The translations under genes and the position numbers were made by a program. Source: Selenobaculum gibii (GTDB lineage Bacteria; Bacillota; Negativicutes; ICN-92133). From it: DNA of 64,000 nt. The notes beneath the pieces are model-generated. The model worked only from the letters and a program-made list of their open reading frames with translations. It was not told the DNA's origin and made no database searches. The stretch's first letter is position 1. Each line of letters opens with the position of its first letter. The stretch is from positions 783,501-847,500 of the forward strand of contig NZ_CP120678.1 of the NCBI RefSeq assembly GCF_030273445.1. The letters are read 5' to 3'. Below, one piece after another: positions 17,712 through 27,314 of this stretch.

Positions 17712-19511
17712 ATGGAAAAAATAATATTTAATGAGTTTGTTGAACAAGTTTTAACTTCGAGTGATATTGTCGTAGTTGTTTCTGAATATGTGTCACTAAA
17801 AAAGAAGGGTACGAAATATTGGGGCTGTTGTCCTTTTCACAATGAAAAAACGCCGTCTTTTTCTGTTAGTCCGGATAAAGGGCTTTTTTATTGTTTTGGG
17901 TGTCAGGTGGGTGGAAATGTTGCTTCTTTTATCTCTAAATATGAGAATATTAGTTGGTTTGAAGCTATAAAATTATTAGCGCAAAAAGCAAACATTCCAT
18001 TACCAGAGAAGGAAAAAACCTCTGAAGAAATAGCCAGAGAAAAAGAAATGCATCGTTTGTGGAATGTACAGGATTTAGCAAAGGACTTTTTTTATGCTTG
18101 TTTAACGAAAACGAATTACGGAATAGAAGCTAAAAATTATTTATTTGGACGCGGTATTGGACAGAATATTATTGATGAGTTTAAATTAGGGTTTGCACCT
18201 AATGCATGGGATAAGTTAAGTCGCGCATTTAAAAAGCGAGGGATAAGTGATTTATTACTTGTTAAATCTGGACTAGCTGCAGAAAGAAAAAATGAAGGTG
18301 TCTATGATCGGTTTCGTAATCGTGTAATATTTCCTATTATCGATGAAAAGAATCATGTAGTTGGGTTTGGTGGACGGGTTCTAGACGATAGTCAGCCTAA
18401 ATATTTGAACTCTCCAGAAACAGTGATTTTCAATAAAAGAAATATTTTATTTGGGCTTCATCTTGCGCGTGAGCACATAAAAAAAGAAAGGTGTGCAATT
18501 GTTGTTGAAGGGTATATGGATGCTGTAACTGCGCATAGTAATGGAATAAAAAATGTCGTTGCATCATTAGGTACTGCTTTTACAAAACAGCAAGCAAAGA
18601 GATTGTTAAGATATGCAGAAAAAATTCTGTTTGCATATGATAGTGATGCAGCAGGACAAAATGCTACAGTACGTGCTTTGTCTATTGTACGCAATCTTGG
18701 TGCTGAGGTAAGTGTTATATCAATTCCTGATGGAAAAGATCCCGATGAATTTATTCGTAAACATGGTGCCGAAGCATTTAGAAAACTGGCAGATCATGCT
18801 TTACCATTGTTAGATTATCAAGTAGATAAAGCTTTACGTGATTATGATTATACAACTTTGGATGGTAAAGTTGCCGTAGTTGCAGATGTAGTTCCAGTTT
18901 TGGCAGAAACGGATAATGCAGTTGAAGTAAATGCTTATATTGCTAAAATCTCGCAAACTCTAGGTATTGATGAAAGTGCAGTCAGAAGTGAAATTCAAAA
19001 ATATCTACAAAAAAATAAACAGGATAATAATGTAAAAAAAGGGCAAGCTATAGAAATGAATACTATTGTGCAACGTGTTGATAGTGCTGCATTAGGTGCA
19101 GAGCGTCATATCATACGCTTATTATGGGAAGATAACAATATAATACCTTATGTAGAAGCACAATTGCAAATAGATGAATTTAAGAATAAAGATCATAGAG
19201 AGATTATGCAATTTTTATCAGATGTTCATAAAAAGGGTCAGAGTACTTCTGATATTGGGATATCGTTAAATTTGAGCGATTCTGCAAATAATGAATTATC
19301 TCGTTGTTTGCTAAATGAATTCGAGGATAGTGACAATGTACAGTTAGTAGATGATTGTATTAAGTCAATTCATTTAGCACATTTAAAGGATTTGTATGAA
19401 AAGCATAGATTACGAGCAGATCAATTAGAACGTATGGGGGATGAAGGCTTTTTGCAGGAATTGGCGGAAAGTCAACGAATAAAATATGAGATTAATAAGA
19501 TGTATGATTGA
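17712..19511 (+). CDS. dnaG: DNA primase
   Basis: DnaG makes RNA primers at the fork. The CHC2 zinc finger (CCPFHNEKTPSFSVSP, then FYCFGC) is at about residues 38-64, the TOPRIM core at about 260-345 (VVEGYMDAVTAH, FAYDSDAAGQ, DGKDPDEFI), and a C-terminal helicase-binding part follows. The length, 599 residues, is usual. ATG 17712 is preferred to the TTG at 17706, as AAGGG is six bases before it. rpoD follows, as in the widespread dnaG-rpoD operon. Confidence 0.97.
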   Translation: MEKIIFNEFVEQVLTSSDIVVVVSEYVSLKKKGTKYWGCCPFHNEKTPSFSVSPDKGLFYCFGCQVGGNVASFISKYENISWFEAIKLLAQKANIPLPEKEKTSEEIAREKEMHRLWNVQDLAKDFFYACLTKTNYGIEAKNYLFGRGIGQNIIDEFKLGFAPNAWDKLSRAFKKRGISDLLLVKSGLAAERKNEGVYDRFRNRVIFPIIDEKNHVVGFGGRVLDDSQPKYLNSPETVIFNKRNILFGLHLAREHIKKERCAIVVEGYMDAVTAHSNGIKNVVASLGTAFTKQQAKRLLRYAEKILFAYDSDAAGQNATVRALSIVRNLGAEVSVISIPDGKDPDEFIRKHGAEAFRKLADHALPLLDYQVDKALRDYDYTTLDGKVAVVADVVPVLAETDNAVEVNAYIAKISQTLGIDESAVRSEIQKYLQKNKQDNNVKKGQAIEMNTIVQRVDSAALGAERHIIRLLWEDNNIIPYVEAQLQIDEFKNKDHREIMQFLSDVHKKGQSTSDIGISLNLSDSANNELSRCLLNEFEDSDNVQLVDDCIKSIHLAHLKDLYEKHRLRADQLERMGDEGFLQELAESQRIKYEINKMYD

Positions 19512-19575
19512 TGGGGTAGATAGATTTATGAATACAATGAAAAATTCTATATTTGCAGTGAAAGGAGGGATTTAA

Positions 19576-20703
19576 ATGGCAGATAAGAAAACGGCATCAT
19601 CGGCGCATGTAAATAATGAAGTTGTGGAAAAGTTACTTGCGAAAGGGAAGAAACATGGCGGAGTGTTAACTTATAGTGAAATTATGGATGCACTTCAAAG
19701 TGAAGATTTATCTCCAGATGAAATTGATGATATGTATGAGGTTTTTTCGAGTAAAGGGATTGAGATTGTTGATGAAGGACATGATTCGGAAAGACTTGAT
19801 GATAATGATGACGTAAACTTAGATGATCATGGAAATGATGATACAGATATTGATTTAAGTATTCCAGAGGGTATTAGTATAGATGATCCAGTAAGAATGT
19901 ATCTAAAAGAAATCGGTAGAGTACCTCTTTTAACTGCAGAAGAAGAAATTCGTTTGGCGAAGCGCATGGAAGAAGGCGATGAGGAGGCAAAACGACGTTT
20001 AGCAGAGGCAAATTTACGTCTAGTAGTAAGTATTGCGAAACGTTATGTTGGACGCGGAATGCTATTTTTGGATTTAATTCAAGAAGGGAATCTTGGTTTA
20101 ATTAAAGCCGTTGAGAAGTTTGACTATAATAAAGGATATAAATTTAGTACGTATGCAACGTGGTGGATTCGTCAAGCAATTACGCGTGCGATTGCTGACC
20201 AGGCAAGAACGATTCGTATTCCTGTACACATGGTGGAAACAATTAATAAATTAATTCGTGTATCACGTCAGCTTTTACAGGAACTTGGTAGAGAACCATT
20301 GCCTGAGGAAATTGCTAAACAAATGGGAATAGCTGTAGAGCGAGTACGTGAAATCATGAAAATCGCTCAAGAACCAGTTTCATTAGAAACGCCAATTGGC
20401 GAAGAAGAAGATTCTCATTTAGGTGACTTTATTGAAGACCAGGATGCACCAGCACCGGCTGAAGCTGCTTCCTTTATGCTACTAAAAGAACAATTAGAAG
20501 AAGTTCTAGAAACTCTTACGCCAAGGGAAGAAAAAGTTCTTCGATTACGTTTTGGATTAGATGATGGAAGAGCTAGAACACTTGAAGAAGTTGGGCAAAA
20601 TTTTGGGGTAACTCGTGAACGTATTCGTCAAATTGAAGCGAAAGCTTTAAGAAAGTTACGTCATCCAAGTAGAAGTAAGAAATTAAAAGATTTCTTAGAA
20701 TAA
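19576..20703 (+). CDS. rpoD: Housekeeping sigma factor (sigma-70/SigA)
   Basis: The primary sigma factor. Region 1.1 is short, then acidic residues (about 65-100), region 1.2 ([21 protein letters not shown]), region 2 ([37 protein letters not shown]), region 3 and region 4 ([36 protein letters not shown]). AAAGGAGGG precedes the ATG. At 375 residues it is of Firmicutes SigA length. A possible partial control by the dnaG transcript is suggested by only 64 bases between them. Confidence 0.98.
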   Translation: MADKKTASSAHVNNEVVEKLLAKGKKHGGVLTYSEIMDALQSEDLSPDEIDDMYEVFSSKGIEIVDEGHDSERLDDNDDVNLDDHGNDDTDIDLSIPEGISIDDPVRMYLKEIGRVPLLTAEEEIRLAKRMEEGDEEAKRRLAEANLRLVVSIAKRYVGRGMLFLDLIQEGNLGLIKAVEKFDYNKGYKFSTYATWWIRQAITRAIADQARTIRIPVHMVETINKLIRVSRQLLQELGREPLPEEIAKQMGIAVERVREIMKIAQEPVSLETPIGEEEDSHLGDFIEDQDAPAPAEAASFMLLKEQLEEVLETLTPREEKVLRLRFGLDDGRARTLEEVGQNFGVTRERIRQIEAKALRKLRHPSRSKKLKDFLE

Positions 20704-20743
20704 ATATACTAGTAAAAAAGTTGCTAAGTATATGGCTAGATGC

Positions 20744-20772
20744 TTGACAAGATATTTTCGTTTATGTATAAT
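20744..20772 (+). promoter_or_regulatory. Promoter of the Asn-CAT-Val tRNA operon
   Basis: TTGACA (20744-20749) and TATAAT (20767-20772), both perfect consensus with 17 bases between them, starting shortly before tRNA-Asn. Confidence 0.9.
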
Positions 20773-20790
20773 ATTTCTTGTTGGCAACAT

Positions 20791-20866
20791 TCCTTGATAG
20801 CTCAGTTGGTAGAGCAATCGGCTGTTAACCGATCGGTCGTAGGTTCGAGTCCTACTCAAGGAGCCA
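20791..20866 (+). tRNA. tRNA-Asn (GTT)
   Basis: A 76-base cloverleaf with encoded CCA; acceptor TCCTTGA with TCAAGGA, anticodon GTT in CTGTTAA. Confidence 0.95.
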
Positions 20867-20873
20867 ATTTTTT

Positions 20874-20948
20874 GGGCCTATAGCTCAGCGGTAGAGCAAC
20901 CGGCTCATAACCGGTTGGTCCCTGGTTCGATCCCAGGTGGGCCCACCA
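20874..20948 (+). tRNA. tRNA with CAT anticodon (probably Ile2, else Met)
   Basis: A 75-base cloverleaf with encoded CCA; acceptor GGGCCTA with TGGGCCC, anticodon CAT in CTCATAA. An elongator Met and an initiator are already present at 9431 and 9609, so this third CAT tRNA is more likely the lysidine-modified Ile2 species, which reads AUA. Sequence alone does not settle it. Confidence 0.85.
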
Positions 20949-20983
20949 TTTTGAGTGAAATGGTATCGGTTAAAATTCTATAT

Positions 20984-21059
20984 GGGCGATTAGCTCAGCT
21001 GGGAGAGCGCCTGCCTTACAAGCAGGATGTCAGCAGTTCGATCCTGTTATCGCCCACCA
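20984..21059 (+). tRNA. tRNA-Val (TAC)
   Basis: A 76-base cloverleaf with encoded CCA; acceptor GGGCGAT with ATCGCCC, anticodon TAC in CTTACAA. Confidence 0.95.
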
Positions 21060-21073
21060 TGTATGAATTGATA

Positions 21074-21102
21074 ATGCAAAGCTTTTGAGCTTTGCATTTT
21101 TT
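21074..21102 (+). terminator. Terminator of the tRNA operon
   Basis: ATGCAAAGCT pairs with AGCTTTGCAT across a four-base loop, then TTTTTT. Confidence 0.92.
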
Positions 21103-21129
21103 AGTATATCACCGTTTGGGGGATGAAAG

Positions 21130-21819
21130 ATGAAATTAGGAAATCGTTTAATGGCAGTTGCGAATTTTGTGGAAAAAAACTGTGTTATTGCTGATATAGG
21201 AACAGATCATGCTTATTTGCCGATTTATTTAGTTGAAGAAAAAATCGTTGCGAGAGCTTTTGCCTGTGATGTCCATACGGGGCCTTATCAGGCTGCTAAA
21301 CAAGCAGTAAAAAACTATTTACTAGAAGATAAAATAGAAGTAAGACTGGGTGATGGCATTCGTGTTTTAAAACCTAATGAAGCCACTTTTTTAACGATTG
21401 CTGGTATGGGTGGAACTACTATGGTGGAAATTTTATCTGCAAAGCCAGAGGTTTTAGCTGGTGTAAAAGGCATGGCTTTACAGCCGCAAAATGCAACAAG
21501 TAGTTTAAGAAATTGGTTGTGGAATAATGGATGGCGCATTGAAGATGAAGATTTAGTCATTGATGAAGGCAGATTATATGAAATAATTTTGGCAAAGCCA
21601 GGACAAGATGCATGGAGAGATGAAAGTCTTAGTGATATCGGTACAATATTATGGAAGAAGCGACATCCCTTATTAAAGAATCACATACAAAATCTTTTAA
21701 TGCAAAGTAAGCGTATTTTAATGGCAATGGAAAAGAGTGAAGATGTTAAACAATCGGAAAAATACAAAATTGAACGAAATAAAGTAAAAGGACTAGAGGA
21801 GCGATTAAAATGTCTATAA
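21130..21819 (+). CDS. trmK: tRNA (adenine-22 N1) methyltransferase TrmK
   Basis: TrmK methylates A22 of bacterial tRNAs with S-adenosylmethionine. The Rossmann-type methyltransferase starts with VIADIGTDHAYLPIYL, then FACDVHTGPYQAAKQAV, then ITIAGMGGTTMVEIL, with a helical C-terminus. The length, 229 residues, fits. It is located after rpoD and before the Nif3-like gene, the standard Firmicutes order, and overlaps the latter by 10 bases. Confidence 0.94.
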   Translation: MKLGNRLMAVANFVEKNCVIADIGTDHAYLPIYLVEEKIVARAFACDVHTGPYQAAKQAVKNYLLEDKIEVRLGDGIRVLKPNEATFLTIAGMGGTTMVEILSAKPEVLAGVKGMALQPQNATSSLRNWLWNNGWRIEDEDLVIDEGRLYEIILAKPGQDAWRDESLSDIGTILWKKRHPLLKNHIQNLLMQSKRILMAMEKSEDVKQSEKYKIERNKVKGLEERLKCL

Positions 21820-22928
21820 AATGCCAAGTAATGATGGATGTAATGGAAAAAATTGCGCCACGTCATTTAGCGGAAAGTTGGGATAATGTTGGGCTTATGA
21901 TTGGCAGTCCCAGTAGAGACATTCAAAAGATTATGGTATGTTTGGATGTAAGCGAGGCTGTTATTAAACGTTCAATAGAGCAAAAGGTTGATTGTATCAT
22001 TTCTCATCATCCATTTATTTTTAAAGCAATGAAAAACTTACGGATGGATTTACCACAAGGACGATTAATTGAAAAAATAATAAAAAATGAAATTGTTATC
22101 TTTTCGGCGCATACAAATTTAGATATTGCAAATCATGGAGTAAATGACGTATTAGCAGAAAAATTATCACTAAAAGATACAAAACCTCTGTCGATCACTG
22201 ATTCGGAAGCTTTAGTAAAACTTGTTGTATTTATTCCGGAAGATTATGTAAGTGTTGTACAAATGGCGATTGCAAAAGCAGGTGCTGGTCATATCGGAAA
22301 TTATAGTCATTGCACATTTCAGGTAAAGGGACAAGGCACTTTTATGCCTTTGGCAGGTACAATTCCGTTTATAGGTAAACAAGGTAAGTTGGAATATGTA
22401 AATGAAGTGCGCTTAGAAACGATTATGCCGGAAAAAATTGCTCATCGGGTTGTTAGAGCAATGATGAAAGCACATCCGTATGAAGAGGTTGCCTATGATT
22501 TGTATCCGGTAAAACAATCAGGAGAAGCATTTGGTTTAGGGAGAATTGGAAAACTTGAAAAGCCGTTAAAAGCTCTGGAGTTTATTCAAATAGCAAAAGA
22601 ATCGCTAAAAGCTGAGCAAGTACGTTTTGTTGGTGATACGAATACGATGATTCAAAAAGTTGCAATATGTAGCGGTAGTGGGGCTGAATTTATTGGAAAA
22701 GCTGCCTATGCAGGCGCAGATTTATTTGTAACTGGTGATTTAAAATATCATGATGCACAAAGAGGACTAGATGCTGGAATTTGTATTCTTGATGCAGGCC
22801 ATTTTGCAACAGAAATGCCCGTACTAGAAGTAGTGGCTAAGTATTTACAAGCAGAAAAAGAAAAACAAAAATGGGATATAGAAGTCGTTTATGATGATTT
22901 TAGTCAAGATGTTTTTACTGCATTTTAA
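21810..22928 (+). CDS. Nif3-like dinuclear metal centre protein (YqfO type)
   Basis: The 372-residue protein is the long Nif3 form with a PII-like insert domain between two metal-binding halves. Ligand motifs are visible: SHHPFIFKAMK, SAHTNLDIANHGVND, VTGDLKYHDA and LDAGHFATE. Biochemical role is unclear; GTP cyclohydrolase-like or metal-handling functions have been proposed. It overlaps the trmK end, so the two are translated together. GAGGAG precedes the ATG. Confidence 0.94.
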   Translation: MSIKCQVMMDVMEKIAPRHLAESWDNVGLMIGSPSRDIQKIMVCLDVSEAVIKRSIEQKVDCIISHHPFIFKAMKNLRMDLPQGRLIEKIIKNEIVIFSAHTNLDIANHGVNDVLAEKLSLKDTKPLSITDSEALVKLVVFIPEDYVSVVQMAIAKAGAGHIGNYSHCTFQVKGQGTFMPLAGTIPFIGKQGKLEYVNEVRLETIMPEKIAHRVVRAMMKAHPYEEVAYDLYPVKQSGEAFGLGRIGKLEKPLKALEFIQIAKESLKAEQVRFVGDTNTMIQKVAICSGSGAEFIGKAAYAGADLFVTGDLKYHDAQRGLDAGICILDAGHFATEMPVLEVVAKYLQAEKEKQKWDIEVVYDDFSQDVFTAF

Positions 22929-22995
22929 TATTGACGAATTTTAAAAAAAGGAATACAATTTTAATTGTGTAATACACTTAAAATTGTATATATTG

Positions 22996-23087
22996 CAAGG
23001 GAGCTCATGTTATGGGCTGAGAGTGGACTATAAGCACCTGACCTTTTTACCTGATCGGGATAATGCCCGCGTAGGAAGCGAGATAAA
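22996..23087 (+). promoter_or_regulatory. TPP riboswitch (THI element)
   Basis: The conserved THI-box segments are present in order: the AAGGGAGCTC entry, GGGCTGAGAGTGG, the GACC(T)TTTTACCTGATC segment and GGATAATGCCCGCGTAGG. Thiamine pyrophosphate binding should shut down the thi genes that follow. A terminator at 23124-23157 shows control by attenuation. Confidence 0.97.
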
Positions 23088-23123
23088 CGTGATGAAACGT
23101 TTATTTATTTCAGTATCTATGTT

Positions 23124-23157
23124 ATACGCCTAACCTATACGGGAAGGCGTATTTTTT
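23124..23157 (+). terminator. Expression-platform terminator of the TPP riboswitch
   Basis: ATACGCC pairs with GGCGTAT, followed by TTTTTTATG. An alternative hairpin ATAAACGT/ACGTTTAT lies between aptamer and terminator. Confidence 0.88.
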
Positions 23158-23273
23158 ATGCCTTTCGACTAGTTTTCCAATTACTGGAATCCGGATAGAA
23201 GAAAAATATCCCGAATCAAATATTATTTTACAAGCGATATATACGTTAGTTCTTTTTGAAAGGGTGGATGTCA

Positions 23274-23474
23274 ATGGAAATAACGTTAAATGGAAAAGTG
23301 ATGCAAGTTGCAGGTCAAATAACGGTTCAAACGTTAATTCAAACGCAAAGTTTGCCAGGAAAACGAATTGTCGTTGAGTGTAATGGTGAAATCGTACAAG
23401 CTAAGGATTGGAATCGTGTGATTATTAAAGCGCATGACCGTTTAGAGATTGTAACATTTGTAGGAGGCGGCTGA
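23274..23474 (+). CDS. thiS: Sulfur carrier protein ThiS
   Basis: ThiS carries sulfur as a C-terminal thiocarboxylate for thiazole formation. The 66-residue ubiquitin-like protein ends VGGG, with the needed Gly-Gly. ATG 23274 is chosen because GAAAGGG (23258-23264) is about nine bases upstream; the longer in-frame extension starts inside that site. thiG begins one base after the stop. Confidence 0.93.
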   Translation: MEITLNGKVMQVAGQITVQTLIQTQSLPGKRIVVECNGEIVQAKDWNRVIIKAHDRLEIVTFVGGG

Positions 23475-23475
23475 T

Positions 23476-24249
23476 ATGCAAGATATTTTAAAAATAGGTA
23501 AAACTAAAATAATGAGCAGATTATTTATTGGGTCAGGAAAATTTGGTTCAAATAAGTTGATGCCAGAAGCAATTCAGGCAGCTAAGGCTCAGGTAGTTAC
23601 TGTTGCTGTACGTAGAATTGATATGGACTATCCAGAAGAAAATATATTGAATTTTATTCCTAAAGATTGTATTGTTATGCCAAATACGTCTGGAGCGAGA
23701 AACGCAGAGGAAGCGGTGAGAATTGCCCGTTTAGCTAGAGCCTCTGGCTGTGGTGATTGGATTAAAATTGAAGTTATTTCAGACAATCGCTATCTATTGC
23801 CTGATAATGAGGAAACGATCAAAGCAACAGAGATTTTGGCAGCGGAAGGCTTTACGGTACTTCCTTATATGTGTCCGGATTTAATGGCAGCAAAGCGGCT
23901 GAAAAAAGCAGGTGCTGCTGCTGTTATGCCGCTTGGATCTCCTATTGGCAGTAATCGAGGTTTACAGACGAAAGAGTTGATTCGAATTTTAATTGAGGAA
24001 ATTGATTTGCCAATTATCGTAGATGCTGGAATAGGAAAGCCTTCTGATGCAACGGAGGCGATGGAAATGGGAGCAGCAGCAGTTTTGTTAAATACAGCAA
24101 TTGCTACAGCAAAGTCTCCTGTGCTGATGGCAGAAGCTTTTGCACTAGCTGTAGAAGCTGGACGTAAAGCTTATTTGGCAGGTTTGGGTAGAGTAATTGG
24201 AGCTGGTGCGAGTGCTTCCTCACCGTTAACTGGCTTTTTACATGAGTAG
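23476..24249 (+). CDS. thiG: Thiazole synthase ThiG
   Basis: ThiG condenses deoxyxylulose phosphate, dehydroglycine and ThiS thiocarboxylate to the thiazole. The TIM-barrel protein of 257 residues shows [56 protein letters not shown] and [20 protein letters not shown] within the end of thiS is its ribosome site. It is followed by thiH, which supplies the dehydroglycine. Confidence 0.96.
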   Translation: MQDILKIGKTKIMSRLFIGSGKFGSNKLMPEAIQAAKAQVVTVAVRRIDMDYPEENILNFIPKDCIVMPNTSGARNAEEAVRIARLARASGCGDWIKIEVISDNRYLLPDNEETIKATEILAAEGFTVLPYMCPDLMAAKRLKKAGAAAVMPLGSPIGSNRGLQTKELIRILIEEIDLPIIVDAGIGKPSDATEAMEMGAAAVLLNTAIATAKSPVLMAEAFALAVEAGRKAYLAGLGRVIGAGASASSPLTGFLHE

Positions 24250-24257
24250 GTGAGCAG

Positions 24258-25358
24258 ATGAGTTTTTTGCATGAATTAGAAAAATATCAAGCTTTTGATT
24301 ATCAACGTTTTTTTGCGCAAGTTACGAAAGAGCAAATTTTATCAATCATCAGCAAAAATAAATTGTCGGTTATGGATTATTTAACATTATTGTCACCTAA
24401 GGCTGAAGAATGTTTAGAAGCAATTGCTCAACGTGCAAATGAAGTAACGATTCAGCAGTTTGGTAAAACGATGCAGCTTTTCACACCGATGTATATTGCA
24501 AATTATTGCATTAATCAATGTGTATATTGTGGATTTAACTGTAAAAACCAATTGACAAGAATGAAGCTTACAATGAAAGAGATTGAGAAAGAAGGAGAAT
24601 GGATTGCTAAAACTGGTCTAAAGCATGTCTTGGTATTAACAGGAGAATCACCAATTCATAGCTCGGTAGATTACATAGTAGAGGCAGTAGATACTTTAAA
24701 AAAATTCTTTACTGGGATTAGTATTGAGGTCTATCCTTTAAGTGAAGATGACTATTACCGCGCAGTTAAAAATGGTGTAGATGGGATGACCATTTTTCAA
24801 GAAGTGTACGATAAAGAAATTTATAAAGAGCTTCATTTAGCAGGCCCAAAGCGCGATTATGAATTTCGTCTTGATGCACCGGAAAGAGCATGCAGAGCCG
24901 GATTAAGGACAGTAAATATCGGGGCACTCCTCGGCTTGAATGATTGGCGAAAAGAAGCGTTCTTGACAGGAGTCCATGCAAATTACCTACAGCGTAAATA
25001 TAGTGAAGTTGAAATCGCCGTTTCTACACCAAGAATGCGCCCACATACGGGCGGATTTCCACCACGGGTTACAGTAAGTGATAAAAATATCGTGCAATAT
25101 ATCGTAGCTTATCGTTTGTTTATGCCGCGCAGTGGAATTACTTTATCATCAAGAGAAAGCTTTACATTGAGAAATCATTTAACGAAAATTGGTGTGACAA
25201 AGATGTCGGGAGGGGTAACTACGGCGGTTGGCGGACATAACAAAGGAGAAGAAGCAAGCCAGTTTGATATTTCTGATCATCGGAGTGTTGCTGAAATGGC
25301 TCAGATGCTGTATAACCAAGGGTATCAACCGATTTATAAAGATTGGCAGGTTGTATAA
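24258..25358 (+). CDS. thiH: 2-Iminoacetate synthase ThiH (radical SAM)
   Basis: ThiH cleaves tyrosine to dehydroglycine and p-cresol, the anaerobe route that replaces ThiO. The radical-SAM cysteines are in [10 protein letters not shown] (about residue 90), followed by LVLTGESP. The length is 366 residues. Its presence fits an anaerobic lifestyle. Its stop overlaps the thiF start by one base. Confidence 0.96.
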   Translation: MSFLHELEKYQAFDYQRFFAQVTKEQILSIISKNKLSVMDYLTLLSPKAEECLEAIAQRANEVTIQQFGKTMQLFTPMYIANYCINQCVYCGFNCKNQLTRMKLTMKEIEKEGEWIAKTGLKHVLVLTGESPIHSSVDYIVEAVDTLKKFFTGISIEVYPLSEDDYYRAVKNGVDGMTIFQEVYDKEIYKELHLAGPKRDYEFRLDAPERACRAGLRTVNIGALLGLNDWRKEAFLTGVHANYLQRKYSEVEIAVSTPRMRPHTGGFPPRVTVSDKNIVQYIVAYRLFMPRSGITLSSRESFTLRNHLTKIGVTKMSGGVTTAVGGHNKGEEASQFDISDHRSVAEMAQMLYNQGYQPIYKDWQVV

Positions 25359-25960
25359 TGACTGAATTTGAGAAAGGTCTATTAAAATATTTCTGTAAAG
25401 AAGATTTAAAAAAGATCCAACAAACTAAAATTGGTATTGCTGGTGCTGGGGGATTGGGATCAAATTGTGCGATGCTTCTCGTGCGTAGTGGATTTATTCA
25501 TTTTACAATTGTTGATTTTGACCGGGTTGAGGTAAGCAATCTGAACCGGCAAAACTATGTTTATTCTCAGGTGAATCAGTCAAAGGTAGCTGCATTAAAA
25601 GAAAATTTGGCGCAGATCCATTCAAATGTGCAAATTGAAGCAGTAGAAGATAGATTAACTAGGGACAATATAAAAGAAATATTTTCTTCTTGTGATATTG
25701 TTATTGAAGCAGTGGATTGTCCAGAGACAAAAGCAATGATCATTGAAGAACTAGCACAAGCAGGAAAATATATTGTTGCTGCTTCAGGTTTAGCAGGCTG
25801 GGGAAATAGCGATCGGATAAAGGTGAAAAAAATCAATGACCGTCTTTATATTGTCGGAGATTTGATAAGTACAATAGAAAATAATCCTCCATGTGCGCCG
25901 GTGGTAACTTTAACAGCATCAAAGCAAGCTGATTTAGTTCTAGAAATTGTCTTACAGTAA
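25358..25960 (+). CDS. thiF: ThiF-family adenylyltransferase
   Basis: ThiF adenylates the ThiS C-terminus before sulfur transfer. The E1-like nucleotide loop GIAGAGGLGSNCA is followed by VDFDRVEVSNLNRQNY and VIEAVDCPETK. At 200 residues it is the short form found in clostridial thi operons. The ATG overlaps the thiH stop as ATAATG, so translation is coupled. Confidence 0.94.
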   Translation: MTEFEKGLLKYFCKEDLKKIQQTKIGIAGAGGLGSNCAMLLVRSGFIHFTIVDFDRVEVSNLNRQNYVYSQVNQSKVAALKENLAQIHSNVQIEAVEDRLTRDNIKEIFSSCDIVIEAVDCPETKAMIIEELAQAGKYIVAASGLAGWGNSDRIKVKKINDRLYIVGDLISTIENNPPCAPVVTLTASKQADLVLEIVLQ

Positions 25961-26016
25961 TTTGTTTTCTCGGGATAAATTTTGAGAAACATGATATGAT
26001 GAAGAAAATGAAAAAA

Positions 26017-26071
26017 AGGGGAAATGCAAAATTTTATCTGATGACTTGATTAAAATTTTGCTAATAAGATG
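26017..26071 (+). promoter_or_regulatory. Remote Shine-Dalgarno and hairpin before thiE
   Basis: AGGGG at 26017-26021 is 47 bases from the thiE ATG. Between them, GCAAAATTTTA (26026-26036) and TAAAATTTTGC (26051-26061) form an 11-bp perfect stem; if it folds, the AGGGG is brought within 11 bases of the ATG. No nearer ribosome site is visible and an in-frame TAA at 26051 excludes starts further up. Confidence 0.6.
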
Positions 26072-26728
26072 ATGAATAAAGAAATAGCGATTGAAAATTT
26101 TTTGACGACGAAAATCTATGCGTTAACAGCAGAGAAATTATCCAAAGGAAAAACTAATTTAGAAGTTGTTGCTGCGTGTATAGAGGCTGGGATTAAATTT
26201 ATCCAATATAGAGAGAAAACGAAGAAAACAAAAGCGATGTATGAGGAATGTTTGGCAATTCGCGAGATAACAAAACGAGCAGGTGTAACTTTTGTTGTGA
26301 ATGATTATATTGATTTAGCATTGGCAGTGAAAGCTGACGGTGTACATGTTGGGCAGGAAGACTTTCCACCGCAGATTGTGCGGAAGCTGATTGGAAAAGA
26401 TATGATTCTTGGACTCTCTACGCATAATTCTAAGCAGATAGAAGAAGCTGAAAAATGTGGTGTTGTCGATTATATTGGCGTTGGACCTGTATTTGCAACG
26501 CAAACAAAAACGGATGTTTGCGCGGCAGTTGGATTAACTTATGTCGAATATGCAGCAATGCATTCGCGGTTGCCATTTGTTGCGATTGGTGGAATTAAAG
26601 AGCATAATATTTGTGATGTTGCCAAAGCAGGTGCAAAAACGATCGCTGTTGTTTCTGATATCGTAGGTGCTGAAAACATTGTTGAAAAAATAAAAAAATT
26701 ATCTCAACAAATGAAGATTGAAATGTAA
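26069..26728 (+). CDS. thiE: Thiamine-phosphate synthase ThiE
   Basis: ThiE joins the thiazole and pyrimidine phosphates. The 219-residue TIM barrel shows IKFIQYREKTKKTKAM, VVNDYIDLALAVKADGVHVG, LGLSTHNSKQIEEA and YIGVGPVFATQTKTD, with pyrophosphate-binding IGGIKEHN. It is 108 bases after thiF, still apparently in the operon. Start is ATG 26069 or 26072; the odd ribosome-site arrangement is listed separately. Confidence 0.95.
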   Translation: MMNKEIAIENFLTTKIYALTAEKLSKGKTNLEVVAACIEAGIKFIQYREKTKKTKAMYEECLAIREITKRAGVTFVVNDYIDLALAVKADGVHVGQEDFPPQIVRKLIGKDMILGLSTHNSKQIEEAEKCGVVDYIGVGPVFATQTKTDVCAAVGLTYVEYAAMHSRLPFVAIGGIKEHNICDVAKAGAKTIAVVSDIVGAENIVEKIKKLSQQMKIEM

Positions 26729-26752
26729 TATGTGGGAAATATACTTTTGTTA

Positions 26753-26781
26753 TTGACAGCCTTGTTGCTTCGTGATAGTAT
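26753..26781 (+). promoter_or_regulatory. Promoter of the RNase P RNA gene
   Basis: TTGACA (26753-26758) and TAGTAT (26776-26781), 17 bases apart. Confidence 0.75.
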
Positions 26782-26797
26782 TATATCTTGCTTGATG

Positions 26798-27156
26798 GTT
26801 GTGAGTATGAAAGATAATCGCGAGTACCGAATGGTATTTGAGGAAAGTCCGGGCTCCACAGGGCAAAGTGCTGGATAACGTCCAGCGAGGGTGACCTCAG
26901 GGAAAGTGCTATAGAAATTTAAACCGCCTAGCTTTGTTAGGTAAGGATGGAAAGGTGCGGTAAGAGCGCACCAGCAGTTAGGTGACTAACTGGCTTTGGT
27001 AAACCCCACTTGGAGCAAGACCGAATAGGGAAGGGATGATGTTGCCCGCGGAGCCTTCCGGGTTGTGTCGCTTGAGTTGTCAGGTAACTGACAATCTAGA
27101 TAAATGATTATCACCGCGTGAGCGGAACAAAACTCGGCTTATTGATTACTCATAAC
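26798..27156 (+). ncRNA. rnpB: RNase P RNA
   Basis: The catalytic RNA of RNase P. Conserved segments are seen: GAGGAAAGTCCGGGCTCC near the 5' end, GGTAAACCCCACTTGGAGC with AAGACCGAATAGGGAAGG in the middle, and ACAAAACTCGGCTTA near the 3' end. The P1 helix (GTTGTGAGTA with TTACTCATAAC) defines the ends. The cruciform and insert layout looks like the ancestral A type. Confidence 0.96.
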
Positions 27157-27170
27157 TTTACTGAGAAATT

Positions 27171-27208
27171 AAAGGTTACTGAAACTAGAGGTTTCAGTAA
27201 CCTTTTTA
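27171..27208 (+). terminator. Terminator after rnpB
   Basis: AAAGGTTACTGAAAC pairs perfectly with GTTTCAGTAACCTTT, then TTATT. Confidence 0.93.
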
Positions 27209-27314
27209 TTTATAAAAAGGCAGGAGATTTATTGATTTTGTCGAATGCTTGTTAAAGTAGAATTTTTGCTATTGTAAGGCAATAGCATTGTAGTATGGAA
27301 GGATGGAAGAATTT

